Notes: a model not told the origin generated them from the letters alone. A stretch of 64,000 nt of DNA from Streptomyces taklimakanensis (GCF_009709575.1 NZ_WIXO01000001.1:2730001-2794000); one strand, 5' to 3'. Positions 37,364 to 47,507 are shown, counted from the first letter of the stretch. Numbers and translations: made by a program.

Positions 37364-39006
37364 CCGCCGTGGCCCACCGGACGGCCCCCCGGAACACCCC
37401 GTACCGCCGCGGCACGGGCCTCGGCCTGGCCGGTACGGGCACGCTGCTGCGGCTGGCGCTGCGCCGCGACCGCGTACTGATCCCGGTGTGGCTGCTGGCG
37501 CTGACGATGATCTCCGTGCAGAACGCCGTCGCCGTCGAGCAGTTCTACCCCACCGCGACGGAGCGGGCCGAGCTGGTGGCGTCGATGAACGCCAACGACT
37601 CGATGCGCGCCCTGTACGGGCCGGCCTTCGGCAGCTCCGTCGGTGCCCTGGCCGTCTGGGAGATGCTCACCCTCGGCAGCGTGCTCGCCGCCCTCATGAG
37701 CATGGTCATCGTGGTGCGGCACACCCGGGAGGAGGAGGAGACCGGACGACAGGAGATGCTCTCCTCCGCGATGGTCGGTCGTCACGCGCCGCTGACCGCC
37801 GCGCTGGCGGCCGCCGCCTGCGCCAACGCGGCGGTCGCCGTCCTCGTCACCCTCGGGCTGATCGGCGTCGGACTGCCCGCCACCGGCTCGCTGGCCACCG
37901 GGCTCGCCCTGGGCGGCACCGGGCTGGTCTTCGCCGCCGTCGCCGCGGTGGCCGCCCAGCTCACCGAGAGCGCCCGACTCGCCAAGGGCCTGACCGGCGC
38001 GGTGCTCGGCGCGGCGTTCGTCCTGCGCGCCGCCGGGGACACCGCCCGGGCCGACGGCTCCTCGCCACTGGCCTGGGTCTCCCCGCTGGCCTGGGCGCGC
38101 AACCTGCGGCCGTACGTCGACGACCGCTTCCTCGTCCTGCTGCCGATGGCGCTCCTGGTGGTGGCGGCCTCGCTCGCCGCGTACGGGCTGGCCGGGCGGC
38201 GCGACGTCGGTGCCGGGCTGCTGGCCGTCCGCCCCGGACCGGCCGTCGGCGGGATCGGCGGTCCCCACGGACTGGCCTGGCGCCTCCAACGCGGCTCCCT
38301 GCTGGGCTGGGGCGTCGGGTTGGCGCTGGCCGGAGCGATCTTCGGCGGGATGGCCGAGGGCGCGGGCGACCTGCTCGGCGACAACGAGCAGAGCCGCGAG
38401 ATCATCGAGCAGATGGGAGGCGCCCAGGGCATCACCGACGCCTTCCTGGCCGCCATGGCCGGGCTGTTCGGCATGGTCACGGCCATCCAGGCGGCGGGCG
38501 CGGTGCTGCGGATGCGCGGCGAGGAGACCTCCGAACGCGCCGAGCCGATCCTCGCCGGCGCGGTGCCCCGGCTGCGTTGGGCCACGGGACACCTGCTCGT
38601 CGCCTTCGCCGGCTCGGCCGCCCTGCTCACCGTCTGCGGCCTCGCCATGGGCCTGGGGTACGGCCTGGCCGCGGGCGAGCCGGGCGCCGTGTGGCGGGTG
38701 ACCGGCGGGGTGCTCTCCCAGGCGCCCGCGGTGTGGGTGCTCGCGGGCACGACGGTGCTGCTCTTCGGGCTCCTGCCGCGGGCGACCGGAGTGGTGTGGG
38801 GCCTGGTGGGCGGCGCGCTCGTCCTGGGCTGGCTCGGCCCGGCACTCGACCTGCCGCGGTCGGTCATGAACCTCACGCCGTTCACCCACCTGCCCAAGCT
38901 GCCGGGCGGGGACCCGACCGCCGCCCCGTACCTGTGGCTGCTGCTGATCGCCGCCGGCACCACGGCCGTCGGATTGACCGCGTTCCGCCGGCGCGACATC
39001 GGCTGA
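37360..39006 (+). CDS. ABC exporter permease, two-lobe ABC-2 type (about 12 helices)
   Basis: A 548-residue integral membrane protein, long for an ABC-2 permease and apparently an internal duplication. Each half has a [19 protein letters not shown] or [22 protein letters not shown] cytoplasmic loop. This is the TetR/MarR-linked Streptomyces exporter permease type often annotated as polyketide antibiotic transporter. The GTG at 37360 overlaps the ATPase stop. Confidence 0.92.
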   Translation: MTAVAHRTAPRNTPYRRGTGLGLAGTGTLLRLALRRDRVLIPVWLLALTMISVQNAVAVEQFYPTATERAELVASMNANDSMRALYGPAFGSSVGALAVWEMLTLGSVLAALMSMVIVVRHTREEEETGRQEMLSSAMVGRHAPLTAALAAAACANAAVAVLVTLGLIGVGLPATGSLATGLALGGTGLVFAAVAAVAAQLTESARLAKGLTGAVLGAAFVLRAAGDTARADGSSPLAWVSPLAWARNLRPYVDDRFLVLLPMALLVVAASLAAYGLAGRRDVGAGLLAVRPGPAVGGIGGPHGLAWRLQRGSLLGWGVGLALAGAIFGGMAEGAGDLLGDNEQSREIIEQMGGAQGITDAFLAAMAGLFGMVTAIQAAGAVLRMRGEETSERAEPILAGAVPRLRWATGHLLVAFAGSAALLTVCGLAMGLGYGLAAGEPGAVWRVTGGVLSQAPAVWVLAGTTVLLFGLLPRATGVVWGLVGGALVLGWLGPALDLPRSVMNLTPFTHLPKLPGGDPTAAPYLWLLLIAAGTTAVGLTAFRRRDIG

Positions 39007-39034
39007 CGGCGTCCGGCCGGGCGACGGAACGGGT

Positions 39035-39065
39035 CCGGGCAGGGGGGCACGGCCGCCCTGCCCGG
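39035..39065 (+). terminator. Terminator of the ABC exporter operon
   Basis: A 10-bp stem CCGGGCAGGG/CCCTGCCCGG (39035-39044 with 39056-39065), 28 nt after the stop. Confidence 0.75.
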
Positions 39066-39198
39066 GGCGCGGTTCGGTTCCGCCGTCCGGCGCAGCCGCG
39101 TCACCCCGCCCGCCCTCCGGGGATGCGGGACGGCGGGGACACTGCTCGCATGGGGGCGGCGTACAGACGTGCACCCGAACGTCAGGAGGTCGCCCCCC

Positions 39199-39870
39199 AT
39201 GCCGTCCCCGCTCCCCCGACGACCCGCGCCGCCCCCACTGTCCCGACGACCCGCGCCGCCCCCACCGGACGCCCGGTCGCGGCGCGACCGGACCCGGGCC
39301 CTGGCGGTGGGCACGGCCGCCGCGGCCCTGGTGCTGGCCGCCGCCTCCGGCGCGGCCGCGGAGGGCGGTCCCGGAGCGGACCCCACCGACGGCCGGGGCA
39401 TCGCGCTCAGTCCGAGGTACGGCGGCGAGGGCACCGCCGTCGCCGTCCGCGCCGTGTGCGCGGCGGGCGGGCGGGGCGGCATCGTCTCCTCGCCCGCCTT
39501 CGAACGGACCGTCGGGCTGGCGGCGGCCGGGGACGGGGCGCACCGGGAGAGGCACGCCGTCGCGACCGTACGGCCGGGTCTGGACGTCGGCCGCAGCTAT
39601 CCGGTGATCGCCGTCTGCGGCACCGGGGAGCCGCTGTCCACGTCCTTCGTCCACACCGGCGTCACGGAGACGGTCCGGGCCGAGGCCGTGGAGCCGCCCT
39701 CGGTCCGGGCCGTCGGCGGCGGGGTCGCGCTGGCGGGCCTGGCGGGCGGGCTGCTGGTGCTGCGCCGCGTGGGACGCCGCAGGAAGCGGGAGCGGCTGGC
39801 CGCCTGGGTGCGCCGGGTCCGCGACGCCGAGGCCGAACAGGACGCCGCGCGGCGGAGCACCCGGCTGTGA
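39199..39870 (+). CDS. Secreted or membrane-anchored hypothetical protein
   Basis: A 223-residue protein. A Pro/Arg-rich start of about 40 residues precedes a signal-like hydrophobic segment (LAVGTAAAALVLAAASGAAA, ending near residue 55). An extracytoplasmic region with two Cys (VCAAGG and VCGTGE) follows, then a C-terminal membrane helix (LAGLAGGLLVL) and a basic cytoplasmic tail. The ATG at 39199 is chosen because AGGAGGT lies 8 nt before it, rather than a GTG at 39169. A Pro-rich repeat RRPAPPP occurs twice near the start. Function unknown. Confidence 0.75.
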   Translation: MPSPLPRRPAPPPLSRRPAPPPPDARSRRDRTRALAVGTAAAALVLAAASGAAAEGGPGADPTDGRGIALSPRYGGEGTAVAVRAVCAAGGRGGIVSSPAFERTVGLAAAGDGAHRERHAVATVRPGLDVGRSYPVIAVCGTGEPLSTSFVHTGVTETVRAEAVEPPSVRAVGGGVALAGLAGGLLVLRRVGRRRKRERLAAWVRRVRDAEAEQDAARRSTRL

Positions 39871-39889
39871 CCGGGCCGTTCGGGATCCG

Positions 39890-41827
39890 TCAGCGTCCGG
39901 CCCTGATCCGGTCCTCCTGGAGCGAGGTCAGGCGCAGCACCACCAGGATCGCCAGGACGGAGGCCGGAACGGTCAGCAGGTCCGTGAAGAGGGCCAGGGC
40001 CACGGTGCCCTCGGCATCGCCCACGGTGCCGTCCTCGTACCACGGCTCGCCGGTGATCCACCACCCCACGAGCGCCGTCAGCCACAGCGTCCACCAGCCG
40101 TTGAGCAGGCCGCGGTTGCCGCTCCTGCGAGGGCCGTACCAGGAGGCGGAGGAGGAGGTGGGATCACTGCGGTCGCAGACGTCGTTCACGATCTGTTTGG
40201 GCATGAAGAAGCAGACGATCGGCACGAACCAGGAGCCGACCGCCCACGCCGGGTGGTACCGCACCTGCCCCGGCGCGAACACCTCGGCGTTCGCCCGCAC
40301 CCGCCAGAACCACACCAGCCACAGCACGACCGTCGGCAGGAAGAACAGCACGCTGAGGGCCAGCATCACGTCGGACGCGGTGGTCATCGCGTCGATGTCG
40401 AGGCCACTGGCCGCCAGGGAGGTCGACTCCCCCGAGAACCCGGAGGAGGACACCTCGTCCAGTTCGCTGGAGATCTCCAGGTCGACGAAGAACTTCACGC
40501 CCACGCACAGCAGCAGCGCGCTCAACGCGGCGCACAGCGCGAGCGACAGGCCGCGCGCCGAACGGGCGGCACGCGCTCCGAACCCGTTCGGGGCCGGGTA
40601 GGGGGCGGTGACCGGAGGCGGAGGCGTGGAGTGCCAGGACGGGCCGTGCCCGGCGTACGGCGCCGGCCCCGGGTACGGGCCGGTGGGGGGCGTCGGCCCC
40701 GTGGGGCCCGGGTGCCCCGAGTGGTACGCCGGCTGCGGTGGGACGGTCGGCCGCACGGGCGACGCGTACCCCGACGGACCGTGGCCGGGCGGCGGGGTGC
40801 CCGACACCACGGGCGGCGGCACGGACGGTACCGCGGGCGCGGACGGCCCCGCACCACCACCGACCGCACCGCCGACCGCACCGCCGACCGCGCGGGGGGC
40901 GAGGTCCCCGGACACGGCGTCCGGGTCCTCGCTGTCCAGGAGGCGGACGGCGTGCCGGCCGAGCTGGGCCAGCACCTCGCCCGGCAGCCAGGTCCCCCCG
41001 CCCGCCGGAGCGTGCTCCCGCACGCGGACGGCCAGGTCGTCCGGCGAGGGCCGGGCGGCGGGGTCCTTGGCCAGGCAGGCGCCCACCAGGTCCCGCAGCG
41101 GCCCCGCCAGGCCGGTCAGATCGGGCTCCTCCTGGGCGATGCTGAACAGCAACGCGTGGAAACCGCTGTCGGCCGTGCCGAACGGTATCCGCCCGGTGGC
41201 GGCGTAGGCGAGCACCGAGCCGAGACAGAAGACGTCACCGGCCGGGGTGACCCGCTCGCCGCGCACCTGCTCGGGCGACATGAAGCCCGGCGAACCGATG
41301 ACCGCGCCGGTCTGCGTCAGCCCGCCGGAGGTGACCGAGTCCAGGGCACGGGCGATACCGAAGTCGATCACCTTCGGGCCGTCGATCGTCACCAGCACGT
41401 TGGACGGCTTGAGGTCCCGGTGGACCAGCCCGGCCCCGTGGATCACCCGCAGCGCCTCCACCAGCCCGGCGGCCAGCGCGTACACCGAGTGCTCGGGCAG
41501 CGGGCCGTAGTCGGTGTCCACCACCGCCTGGAGGGAGGGGCCGGCGATGTAGCCGGTGGCCACCCACGGCGTGGCCGCCTCGGTGTCGGCGTCCAGCACC
41601 GGCGCCGTCCACGCGCCGCCCACCCGCCGCGCGGCGGTGACCTCCTTGGCGAAGCGCTCCCGGAAGGCCGGTTGGCGGGCCAACTCCTCCTGGACGACCT
41701 TCACCGCGACCGTGCGCCCGCGGTCGGAGCGGGCCAGGTAGACCCGGCCCATTCCGCCGGCGCCCAGTCTGCCCAGCAGTCGGTACGCGCCCACCCAGCG
41801 CGGATCCCCGTCCCCCAGTGGTTCCAT
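39890..41827 (-). CDS. Ser/Thr protein kinase fused to a DUF4328 membrane domain
   Basis: A 645-residue protein. The kinase domain spans about residues 15-275: Gly-loop GAGGMG (22-27), Lys43, HRDLKPSN with Asp138, DFG at 155-157 and the SPEQ segment. A long Pro/Gly-rich linker (about 310-420) leads to a DUF4328-type membrane domain with about five helices. All catalytic residues are present. The ATG at 41827 is preferred over an upstream GTG because GGGGAGGAG precedes it by 9 nt. It is convergent with the secreted-protein gene. The signal sensed is unknown. Confidence 0.92.
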   Translation of the reverse strand: MEPLGDGDPRWVGAYRLLGRLGAGGMGRVYLARSDRGRTVAVKVVQEELARQPAFRERFAKEVTAARRVGGAWTAPVLDADTEAATPWVATGYIAGPSLQAVVDTDYGPLPEHSVYALAAGLVEALRVIHGAGLVHRDLKPSNVLVTIDGPKVIDFGIARALDSVTSGGLTQTGAVIGSPGFMSPEQVRGERVTPAGDVFCLGSVLAYAATGRIPFGTADSGFHALLFSIAQEEPDLTGLAGPLRDLVGACLAKDPAARPSPDDLAVRVREHAPAGGGTWLPGEVLAQLGRHAVRLLDSEDPDAVSGDLAPRAVGGAVGGAVGGGAGPSAPAVPSVPPPVVSGTPPPGHGPSGYASPVRPTVPPQPAYHSGHPGPTGPTPPTGPYPGPAPYAGHGPSWHSTPPPPVTAPYPAPNGFGARAARSARGLSLALCAALSALLLCVGVKFFVDLEISSELDEVSSSGFSGESTSLAASGLDIDAMTTASDVMLALSVLFFLPTVVLWLVWFWRVRANAEVFAPGQVRYHPAWAVGSWFVPIVCFFMPKQIVNDVCDRSDPTSSSASWYGPRRSGNRGLLNGWWTLWLTALVGWWITGEPWYEDGTVGDAEGTVALALFTDLLTVPASVLAILVVLRLTSLQEDRIRAGR

Positions 41828-41950
41828 CGCGCGCGGCTCCTCCCCGTTCACCTCGTGCGTCGAGGATAGAGGGGCGGACGCACCCCGGTGGCGGCGGCGA
41901 CCGATCCGTGACCGGCCCCACCGGCGCCCGGGGCGGCCCGGGGCGGCCGG

Positions 41951-42652
41951 CTAGCCGCCGCCCGGGGTGACCAGCCCCGACTCGTAGGCGAAGACGGCGG
42001 CCTGGGTGCGGTCGCGCAGCCCCAGTTTGACCAGCACCCGACTGACGTGGGTCTTCACGGTGGACTCGGCGACGACCAGCCGCCCGGCGATCTCCCCGTT
42101 CGACAGTCCCCGGGCCACCAGGGCCAGCACCTGCGTCTCCCGCTCGGTCAGGTCCCCGACCCGTTCCATGAGCGGGGCGCGCGGCCCGACGGTCGAGGCG
42201 AGCCGGGAGAACTCCGCGATCAGCCGTCGGGTGACGGTCGGCGCGAGCAGCGCATCGCCGCCCGCCACCGTCCGAACCCCCTCGGCGAGCTGCCCGGCGG
42301 AGGCGTCCTTGAGCAGGAATCCGCTCGCCCCGGCGCGCAGCGCCTGGTAGACGTACTCGTCCAGGTCGTAGGTGGTCAGGACCAGCACCCGGGCGGGCGC
42401 CCCGGAGGCGCAGATCTCACGGGTGGCGTCCAAGCCGTTGAGCTGCGGCATCCGGATGTCCATCAGCACCACGTCCGGGGCCAGTTCGGCGACCTTCTCC
42501 ACGGCCTCGCGCCCGTTGACCGCCTCGCCCACCACCTCGATGCCCGGCTGGGCGTTCAGCAGGACCGAGAAGCCCTCGCGGACCATCATCTGATCGTCGG
42601 CGATCACCACCCGCACCGGCCGTCCGGGCCTCTCCGGCGAAGGGTTCAGCAC
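41951..42652 (-). CDS. Two-component response regulator, NarL/LuxR family
   Basis: A 233-residue regulator: receiver with DD near 19-20, phosphoacceptor Asp65 (LMDIRMP), conserved Thr in VLTTYD and Lys in LLKDAS. The LuxR-type helix-turn-helix has LTERETQVLALVARGLSNGE and STVKTHVSRVL. The GTG at 42652 overlaps the kinase stop by 7 nt. Confidence 0.95.
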   Translation of the reverse strand: MLNPSPERPGRPVRVVIADDQMMVREGFSVLLNAQPGIEVVGEAVNGREAVEKVAELAPDVVLMDIRMPQLNGLDATREICASGAPARVLVLTTYDLDEYVYQALRAGASGFLLKDASAGQLAEGVRTVAGGDALLAPTVTRRLIAEFSRLASTVGPRAPLMERVGDLTERETQVLALVARGLSNGEIAGRLVVAESTVKTHVSRVLVKLGLRDRTQAAVFAYESGLVTPGGG

Positions 42653-44049
42653 GCCCCGCCCCCACCCGTCACGGTCCCCGCCTCCGCCGCCGCCTCGACG
42701 GACTCCGACCGCTCGCCCGGCAGGAACGCCTCGACCACGAACCCGCCGTCGTCCGTCGCCTCCGCCGTCAACTCGCCGCCGAGCATCGCCGCGCGCTCCC
42801 GCATCCCCAGCAACCCGTGCCCGGCGCCCGCGACGCCCTCGCCCCCCGACGACGCCTTCGCGAGCCCGTCCGGCGGTCCGTTGACGATCCGCAGGCCGAG
42901 CCCCATCGGCACGTACCCCAGCTCGATGCGGGCGGCCGCTCCGGGCGCGTGGCGCAGGGCGTTGCTGAGCGCCTCCTGCACGATGCGGTACGCCGACAGC
43001 TCCACGCCCTGCGGCAGGGTCCGCACGCGCCCGGTGGTGACCGATTCGACCTCCAGCCCGGCGCGGCGCACGTTGGCCAGCAGGTCGTCCAGTTCGGCGA
43101 GGGTGGGCTGCGGGGCCTCCGGGCCCCACTCGTCCAGGTCCGCGGGGAGGTCGGCCCGGACGACCCCCAGGACGCGACGGAGTTCGGTCAGCGCGGTGAC
43201 GGCGTTCTCCCGGATGCCGGCCAGGGCCGCCACCAGTTCCTCGGGCGGGTCCTGCACCCGGTAGGGGGCCGCCTCCGCCTGGATGGCGACGACCGACATG
43301 TGGTGGGCGACCACGTCGTGCAGCTCACGGGCGATGGTGGTGCGCTCCTCCAGCAGCGTGCGCCGCGAGCGCTCCTCCTCGGCCACCGCGACCTGCTCGA
43401 CGACCTGTCGCCGCGAGTCGCGCCAGCCGCGCAGGCAGAGCAGGAAGACGAGGGCCAGTCCGGAGACCACCGCCATGGCGAAGGAGTTCGTTCCGTACCC
43501 CTGCGCCCCCATCTCGGTGGCGGCCCAGCCGGCCAGGGCGGTCACCCACCACAGGTGGGCCGCCACCCGCGTCCGGGAGCGGGCCGCGACGATCAGCATC
43601 AGCACCAGGTGCGCGACGAAGGCCGCGACCGTCCACGGCCACGTGCTCCAGGAACTGCCGATGAACAGCACCACGACGAACAGGCCGGCGATCGACAGCC
43701 AGAAGGCTCCGACCGGCCGGAAGAGCACCAGGACCAGCGGCACGCCGAGGAGCAGGGCCCGGAGGAAGGCGTTTCCCTCGTCGTGGTAGCCGTCGGCCAC
43801 CTCGACGAACATCAGCAGCAGCGCCAGGGCGACGACCGCCAGGTGCGGCAATCGACGGACGGGGCCGCGCACGGCGTCCGGCAGCCGGCGCAGCAGGGGG
43901 CGGTCCCCCGACAGCGCCGGCAGGGGGCGGAACGCGAAGGCCCCGGTCAGCAGGTCCTCGCGTAGACAGCGCAGGGCGTCACGGGCCATCCGCAGCTCGG
44001 TGGGCTGCCGGGAGCCGCCGGTCACGGTGGTCTTCGTCGTGTCGGTCAC
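42646..44049 (-). CDS. Two-component sensor histidine kinase (DesK/LiaS-like)
   Basis: A 467-residue kinase. Several membrane helices lie between about residues 70 and 205, without a large outside loop. The HisKA_3 motif TTIARELHDVVAHHMSVVAI has His244. The ATPase domain has AYRIVQEALSNALRHA and GHGLLGMRER. The GTG at 44049 is chosen; the ribosome site is weak. It works with the regulator at 41951 and lies 67 nt after the formamidase-like gene on the same strand. Confidence 0.92.
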   Translation of the reverse strand: MTDTTKTTVTGGSRQPTELRMARDALRCLREDLLTGAFAFRPLPALSGDRPLLRRLPDAVRGPVRRLPHLAVVALALLLMFVEVADGYHDEGNAFLRALLLGVPLVLVLFRPVGAFWLSIAGLFVVVLFIGSSWSTWPWTVAAFVAHLVLMLIVAARSRTRVAAHLWWVTALAGWAATEMGAQGYGTNSFAMAVVSGLALVFLLCLRGWRDSRRQVVEQVAVAEEERSRRTLLEERTTIARELHDVVAHHMSVVAIQAEAAPYRVQDPPEELVAALAGIRENAVTALTELRRVLGVVRADLPADLDEWGPEAPQPTLAELDDLLANVRRAGLEVESVTTGRVRTLPQGVELSAYRIVQEALSNALRHAPGAAARIELGYVPMGLGLRIVNGPPDGLAKASSGGEGVAGAGHGLLGMRERAAMLGGELTAEATDDGGFVVEAFLPGERSESVEAAAEAGTVTGGGGAC

Positions 44050-44116
44050 GGGAACGACCCTAGGGACCGCCGCCGCCCGAGTCGTCCGCCCGCGGTCGCA
44101 TCCCGACGGGTCCGTC

Positions 44117-44893
44117 TCAGGTACCACACGCGCCCGCCAGCTCCGCCGCCAGTCGCCCGAAGGCGGCCGTGCCGGGGGTGACGGGGGCGTAGTGGCCGAT
44201 GCCCGGCAGCTCGACCAGCTCCGCGGACCGGCGGACGGCCGCGTAGCGGCGGGACAGCTCCACGGGCACGTCCGCGTCCTCGGTGCCGTGCAGCAGCACC
44301 ACGCGGACGGCCTCCCCCGGCGGCGGCAGCCGTACCGGGTCGGCCTCCGGCAGCCGGGCGGCGACGTGCTCCGCCCCGCCCAGCAGTTCGGCGACCGCGC
44401 CGCCGCTCAGGCCCAGTTCGTGGGCGCGCCCCAGATCGGCGACCGGGGCGACGGCGACCACCGCGCCCCGCACCAGACCGCGGGCCGCCGCCCACAGCGC
44501 CAGGTGCCCGCCCGCCGAGTGCCCGACCAGCGCCCGCGCCCCACCGAGCCCGGCCAGGTGTTCCAGGGCGGCGGCGACGTCGGTGAAGGTGCCCGGCCGG
44601 CCGCCGCCCCCGCCCACCCGCCGGTACTCCACCAGCGCCACCCGGGCCCCGTGGCCGTCCGCCAGCGCGGCGGCGAGCGGCGAGAGGTGGGTCCGGTCGT
44701 ACGCCTCGCGCCAGAAGCCGCCGTGCAGGACGGCCACCAGGGGGGCGTCGGCCGGTCCGTACAGGTCGATCACCTGCGAGGGGTGGGGGCCGTACCGCTC
44801 GGTGACGGGCGGCGCCACCGGGGCCAGGCCCAGCAGCGCCGCCTCCTCCGCCTCGTTGACGGTTCGGTCCCCGTCCCGTTCCCCGCGGCCCAC
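44117..44893 (-). CDS. Alpha/beta hydrolase, probable arylformamidase (kynurenine formamidase)
   Basis: A 258-residue alpha/beta hydrolase. HGGFW (residues 57-61) is the oxyanion-hole motif of the AFMID-type formamidases. The nucleophile Ser126 is in GHSAGG, and the catalytic His is probably in GIGHYAP. It starts 2 nt after the kynureninase stop codon, so with the dioxygenase and kynureninase genes it would complete tryptophan to anthranilate. It hydrolyses N-formylkynurenine by inference. The GTG at 44893 is the first in-frame start after kynureninase, with no clear ribosome site, consistent with coupled translation. Confidence 0.8.
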   Translation of the reverse strand: MGRGERDGDRTVNEAEEAALLGLAPVAPPVTERYGPHPSQVIDLYGPADAPLVAVLHGGFWREAYDRTHLSPLAAALADGHGARVALVEYRRVGGGGGRPGTFTDVAAALEHLAGLGGARALVGHSAGGHLALWAAARGLVRGAVVAVAPVADLGRAHELGLSGGAVAELLGGAEHVAARLPEADPVRLPPPGEAVRVVLLHGTEDADVPVELSRRYAAVRRSAELVELPGIGHYAPVTPGTAAFGRLAAELAGACGT

Positions 44894-44895
44894 GG

Positions 44896-46134
44896 TCAGA
44901 CGGCGCGGTCCGCCAACACCTCGCCCAGGACGCGGGCGGCCAGTTCGGCGTCGGCGAACGAGGTGTACAGCGGGGTGAAGCCGAAGCGCAGCACGTCCGG
45001 ACGGCGGAAGTCGCCCACCACGCCGCGCGCGACCAGCTCGGCCATCACCTCGCCCGCGTCCGGACAGCGCAACGCGATCTGGCTGCCGCGCCGGGCGTGC
45101 TCGGTCGGGGTGACGCACTCCACCCGCCCGGCCGGGGCGTACGCCTCGACGCAGCGCAGGAAGAAGTCGGTCAGGGCCAGGCTCTTGGCGCGCACGGCCG
45201 TGATGTCCACGCCGTCCCAGACCGTCAGCGCCTCCTCCAGAGCCAGCATGGAGAGGATGTCCGGCGTGCCGACCCGGCCGCGCACCGCGCCCTCGGCGGG
45301 CTCGTACGCGGGGCTCATGCCGAACGGGTCGGCGTGCGAGTTCCACCCGGGCAGCGGCGAGTCGAAGCGCTGCTGGAGGTCGCCGCGGACGTACAGGTAC
45401 GCGGGGGCGCCGGGGCCGCCGTTGAGGTACTTGTACGTGCAGCCCACCGCCAGGTCCACGCCGTGCTCGTCCAGGCCGACCGGGAGGGCGCCGGCGCTGT
45501 GGCACAGGTCCCACACGGCGTACGCCCCGGCCTCGTGGACGGCGGCGGTGATGCCGGGCAGGTCGTGCAGCTCACCGGTGCGGTAGTCGACGTGGTTGAC
45601 CAGGACGGCGGCGGTGCGCGGCCCGACCGAGCCGGGAAGGCCCTCGGCCGGCAGCGCGCGGACGGCGGCGCCGGTCAGTCGGGCGGCGGAGGCGGCGATG
45701 TAGCCGTCGGTGGGGAAGGTGGTCTCGTCGACCAGCAGGTCGGTGCGGGCCGGGTTGTCCTCCTGCGCCATCCGGACGGCGGCGACGACGGCCTTGAGGA
45801 CGTTGACGCTGGTGGAGTCGCCCACCACGATCCGCCCCGGCGCGGCCCCGACCAGCGGGGCGATCCGGTCGCCGATCCGCTCGGGCGCGGTCCACCAGCC
45901 GGACTCCGTCCAGGAACGGATGCGCAACCGCCCCCACTCCCGCTCCACCACCTCGGCGACGCGGGCGGGCACGGTGCGGGGCAGCGCGCCCAGGGAGTTG
46001 CCGTCGAGGTAGACGACGGGCTCTCCCCGCTCGTCCTCCAGGACGAAGCCGGCGCGGCGGTCGGCCAGTTCGTCGACGGCGTCGAGCTTCGCCGCCTCCT
46101 CGCGCAGGGCGGTGGCCTTCGAGGTCTCAGACAT
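44896..46134 (-). CDS. kynU: Kynureninase
   Basis: A 412-residue PLP enzyme that cleaves kynurenine to anthranilate and alanine. VYLDGNSLGALP near the start, the DLCHSAGALPV segment with the PLP-binding Asp, and the Schiff-base Lys in GCTYKYLNGGPGAPA are diagnostic. Its ATG at 46134 lies inside the last codons of the dioxygenase gene (8-nt overlap). Confidence 0.97.
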   Translation of the reverse strand: MSETSKATALREEAAKLDAVDELADRRAGFVLEDERGEPVVYLDGNSLGALPRTVPARVAEVVEREWGRLRIRSWTESGWWTAPERIGDRIAPLVGAAPGRIVVGDSTSVNVLKAVVAAVRMAQEDNPARTDLLVDETTFPTDGYIAASAARLTGAAVRALPAEGLPGSVGPRTAAVLVNHVDYRTGELHDLPGITAAVHEAGAYAVWDLCHSAGALPVGLDEHGVDLAVGCTYKYLNGGPGAPAYLYVRGDLQQRFDSPLPGWNSHADPFGMSPAYEPAEGAVRGRVGTPDILSMLALEEALTVWDGVDITAVRAKSLALTDFFLRCVEAYAPAGRVECVTPTEHARRGSQIALRCPDAGEVMAELVARGVVGDFRRPDVLRFGFTPLYTSFADAELAARVLGEVLADRAV

Positions 46135-46996
46135 GGCTACGGGCCGTCCACAGTTCGGGAAAGACGTTCTTGCGGGCCCGCTTCTCCAGCCAGGCCACCC
46201 CGGCGGAGCCACCGGTTCCCTGCTTGGAGCCCATCGCGCGGCGGGTGGCGACCAGGTGGTCGTTGCGCCATCGCCAGACCTGCTCGGCCACCTCGGTCAG
46301 CGCCTCGCCCAGGCGCAGCAGTTCGCCCTCGGGGTCGCCGGAGTAGATCCGGGCCCAGACCGCCTCGACCCGCTCGTCGGGCTCGTACCGCCGGGAGACG
46401 TCCCGGTTCAGGACCTCCTCGGGGACGTCCTCGCCCCGGCGGGCGAGGTAGCGCAGCACCTCGTCGTACAGGCTCGGCTCGTGCAGCGCCTTCTCCAGCT
46501 CGTCGTGGACGCGCGGGGCACCGCGGTGCGGGACGAGCATCGACGCGGACTTCTCGCCGAGCATGAACTCCAGGCGCCGGTACATCGCGGACTGGAAGCC
46601 GGACCCCTCACCGAGGGCGCCGCGGTAGGCGTTGAACTGCGCCGGGGTGAGGTGGGCCAGCGGCTCCCAGGAGGCGTTGAGGGAGCGCATCTCGTAGACG
46701 GACCGCCGCAGGGCCGCCAGCGCGGTGCGCGGGTCGTCCTCGCGCAGCGCCCGGCAGGCGATCGTCCACTCGTGGACGATGACGGTGAACCACAGCTCCA
46801 TGACCTGCGTGGTCACCAGGAAGGACATCTCCCCGGGATCGTCGGAGAGGGGGTGCTGGAGGTGGGTGAGGACGTCCGCCTTGACGTAGTCCTCGTACGG
46901 CGTGGTGCCCGCGAAGTCGAGGTTCGGTTCCTCCTCCGGGGCGGGATGGGCCCCGGGGCCCGTCCCCGGCGGCTGGGGTGTCTGTGCTGCGGACAT
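46127..46996 (-). CDS. Tryptophan 2,3-dioxygenase
   Basis: A 289-residue haem dioxygenase that opens the indole ring of tryptophan to N-formylkynurenine. Family motifs include TPYEDYVKADVLTHLQHP, VTTQVMELWF, SGFQSAMYRRLEFMLG and the GTGGSAGVAWL loop near the C-terminus. It is first in a three-gene unit with kynureninase and the formamidase-like hydrolase. Confidence 0.97.
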   Translation of the reverse strand: MSAAQTPQPPGTGPGAHPAPEEEPNLDFAGTTPYEDYVKADVLTHLQHPLSDDPGEMSFLVTTQVMELWFTVIVHEWTIACRALREDDPRTALAALRRSVYEMRSLNASWEPLAHLTPAQFNAYRGALGEGSGFQSAMYRRLEFMLGEKSASMLVPHRGAPRVHDELEKALHEPSLYDEVLRYLARRGEDVPEEVLNRDVSRRYEPDERVEAVWARIYSGDPEGELLRLGEALTEVAEQVWRWRNDHLVATRRAMGSKQGTGGSAGVAWLEKRARKNVFPELWTARSHV

Positions 46997-47093
46997 GCGT
47001 GGATCTCCTTGCGCGCTCGCCCGGGGTCGCCGGGCCTTCTCCGCAGATCATCGGTTCGAGGCCCGGCGACGGCAAGAGGAGGACGGAAAGCCG

Positions 47094-47507
47094 TCAGGAC
47101 AGCGTGGCCGCGGCGGTGGGCGAACTCTCCTTCAGGAAGGTGGTGCAGCGCTCGTACTCCTCCTGCTCCCCGATGGCCTTGGCCGCACGGGCCAGGGCGT
47201 GGAGGGCGCGCAGGAAGCCCCGGTTCGGCTCGTGCTCGAACGGGATCGGCCCGTGCCCCTTCCAGCCGCTGCGGCGCAGGGCGTCCAGCCCCCGGTGGTA
47301 GCCGGTGCGGGCGTACGCGTACGACTCCACGTGGCGCCCCGCGGCGAAGGCGTCGTCCGCGAGTTGGGCCCAGGCCAGGGAGGAGGCCGGGTACTTCGCG
47401 GCGACCTCGACGGGCGCGGTGCCCGCGGCGAGCAGCTCGCGGGGCTCGGGGTCGTCGGGAAGGCGGGTCGGGGGCGGTCCCCCGAGCAGGTTCTCGTGAA
47501 TGGCCAT
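47094..47507 (-). CDS. DUF3151 family protein
   Basis: A 137-residue soluble, helix-rich actinobacterial protein (DUF3151) with TPR-like character (SSLAWAQLADDAFAAGRHVESYAYARTGYHR in pieces). Function unknown. The ATG at 47507 is within GGGGCCATGGCCATT. It lies between the fba terminator and the tryptophan operon, on the same strand. Confidence 0.9.
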   Translation of the reverse strand: MAIHENLLGGPPPTRLPDDPEPRELLAAGTAPVEVAAKYPASSLAWAQLADDAFAAGRHVESYAYARTGYHRGLDALRRSGWKGHGPIPFEHEPNRGFLRALHALARAAKAIGEQEEYERCTTFLKESSPTAAATLS

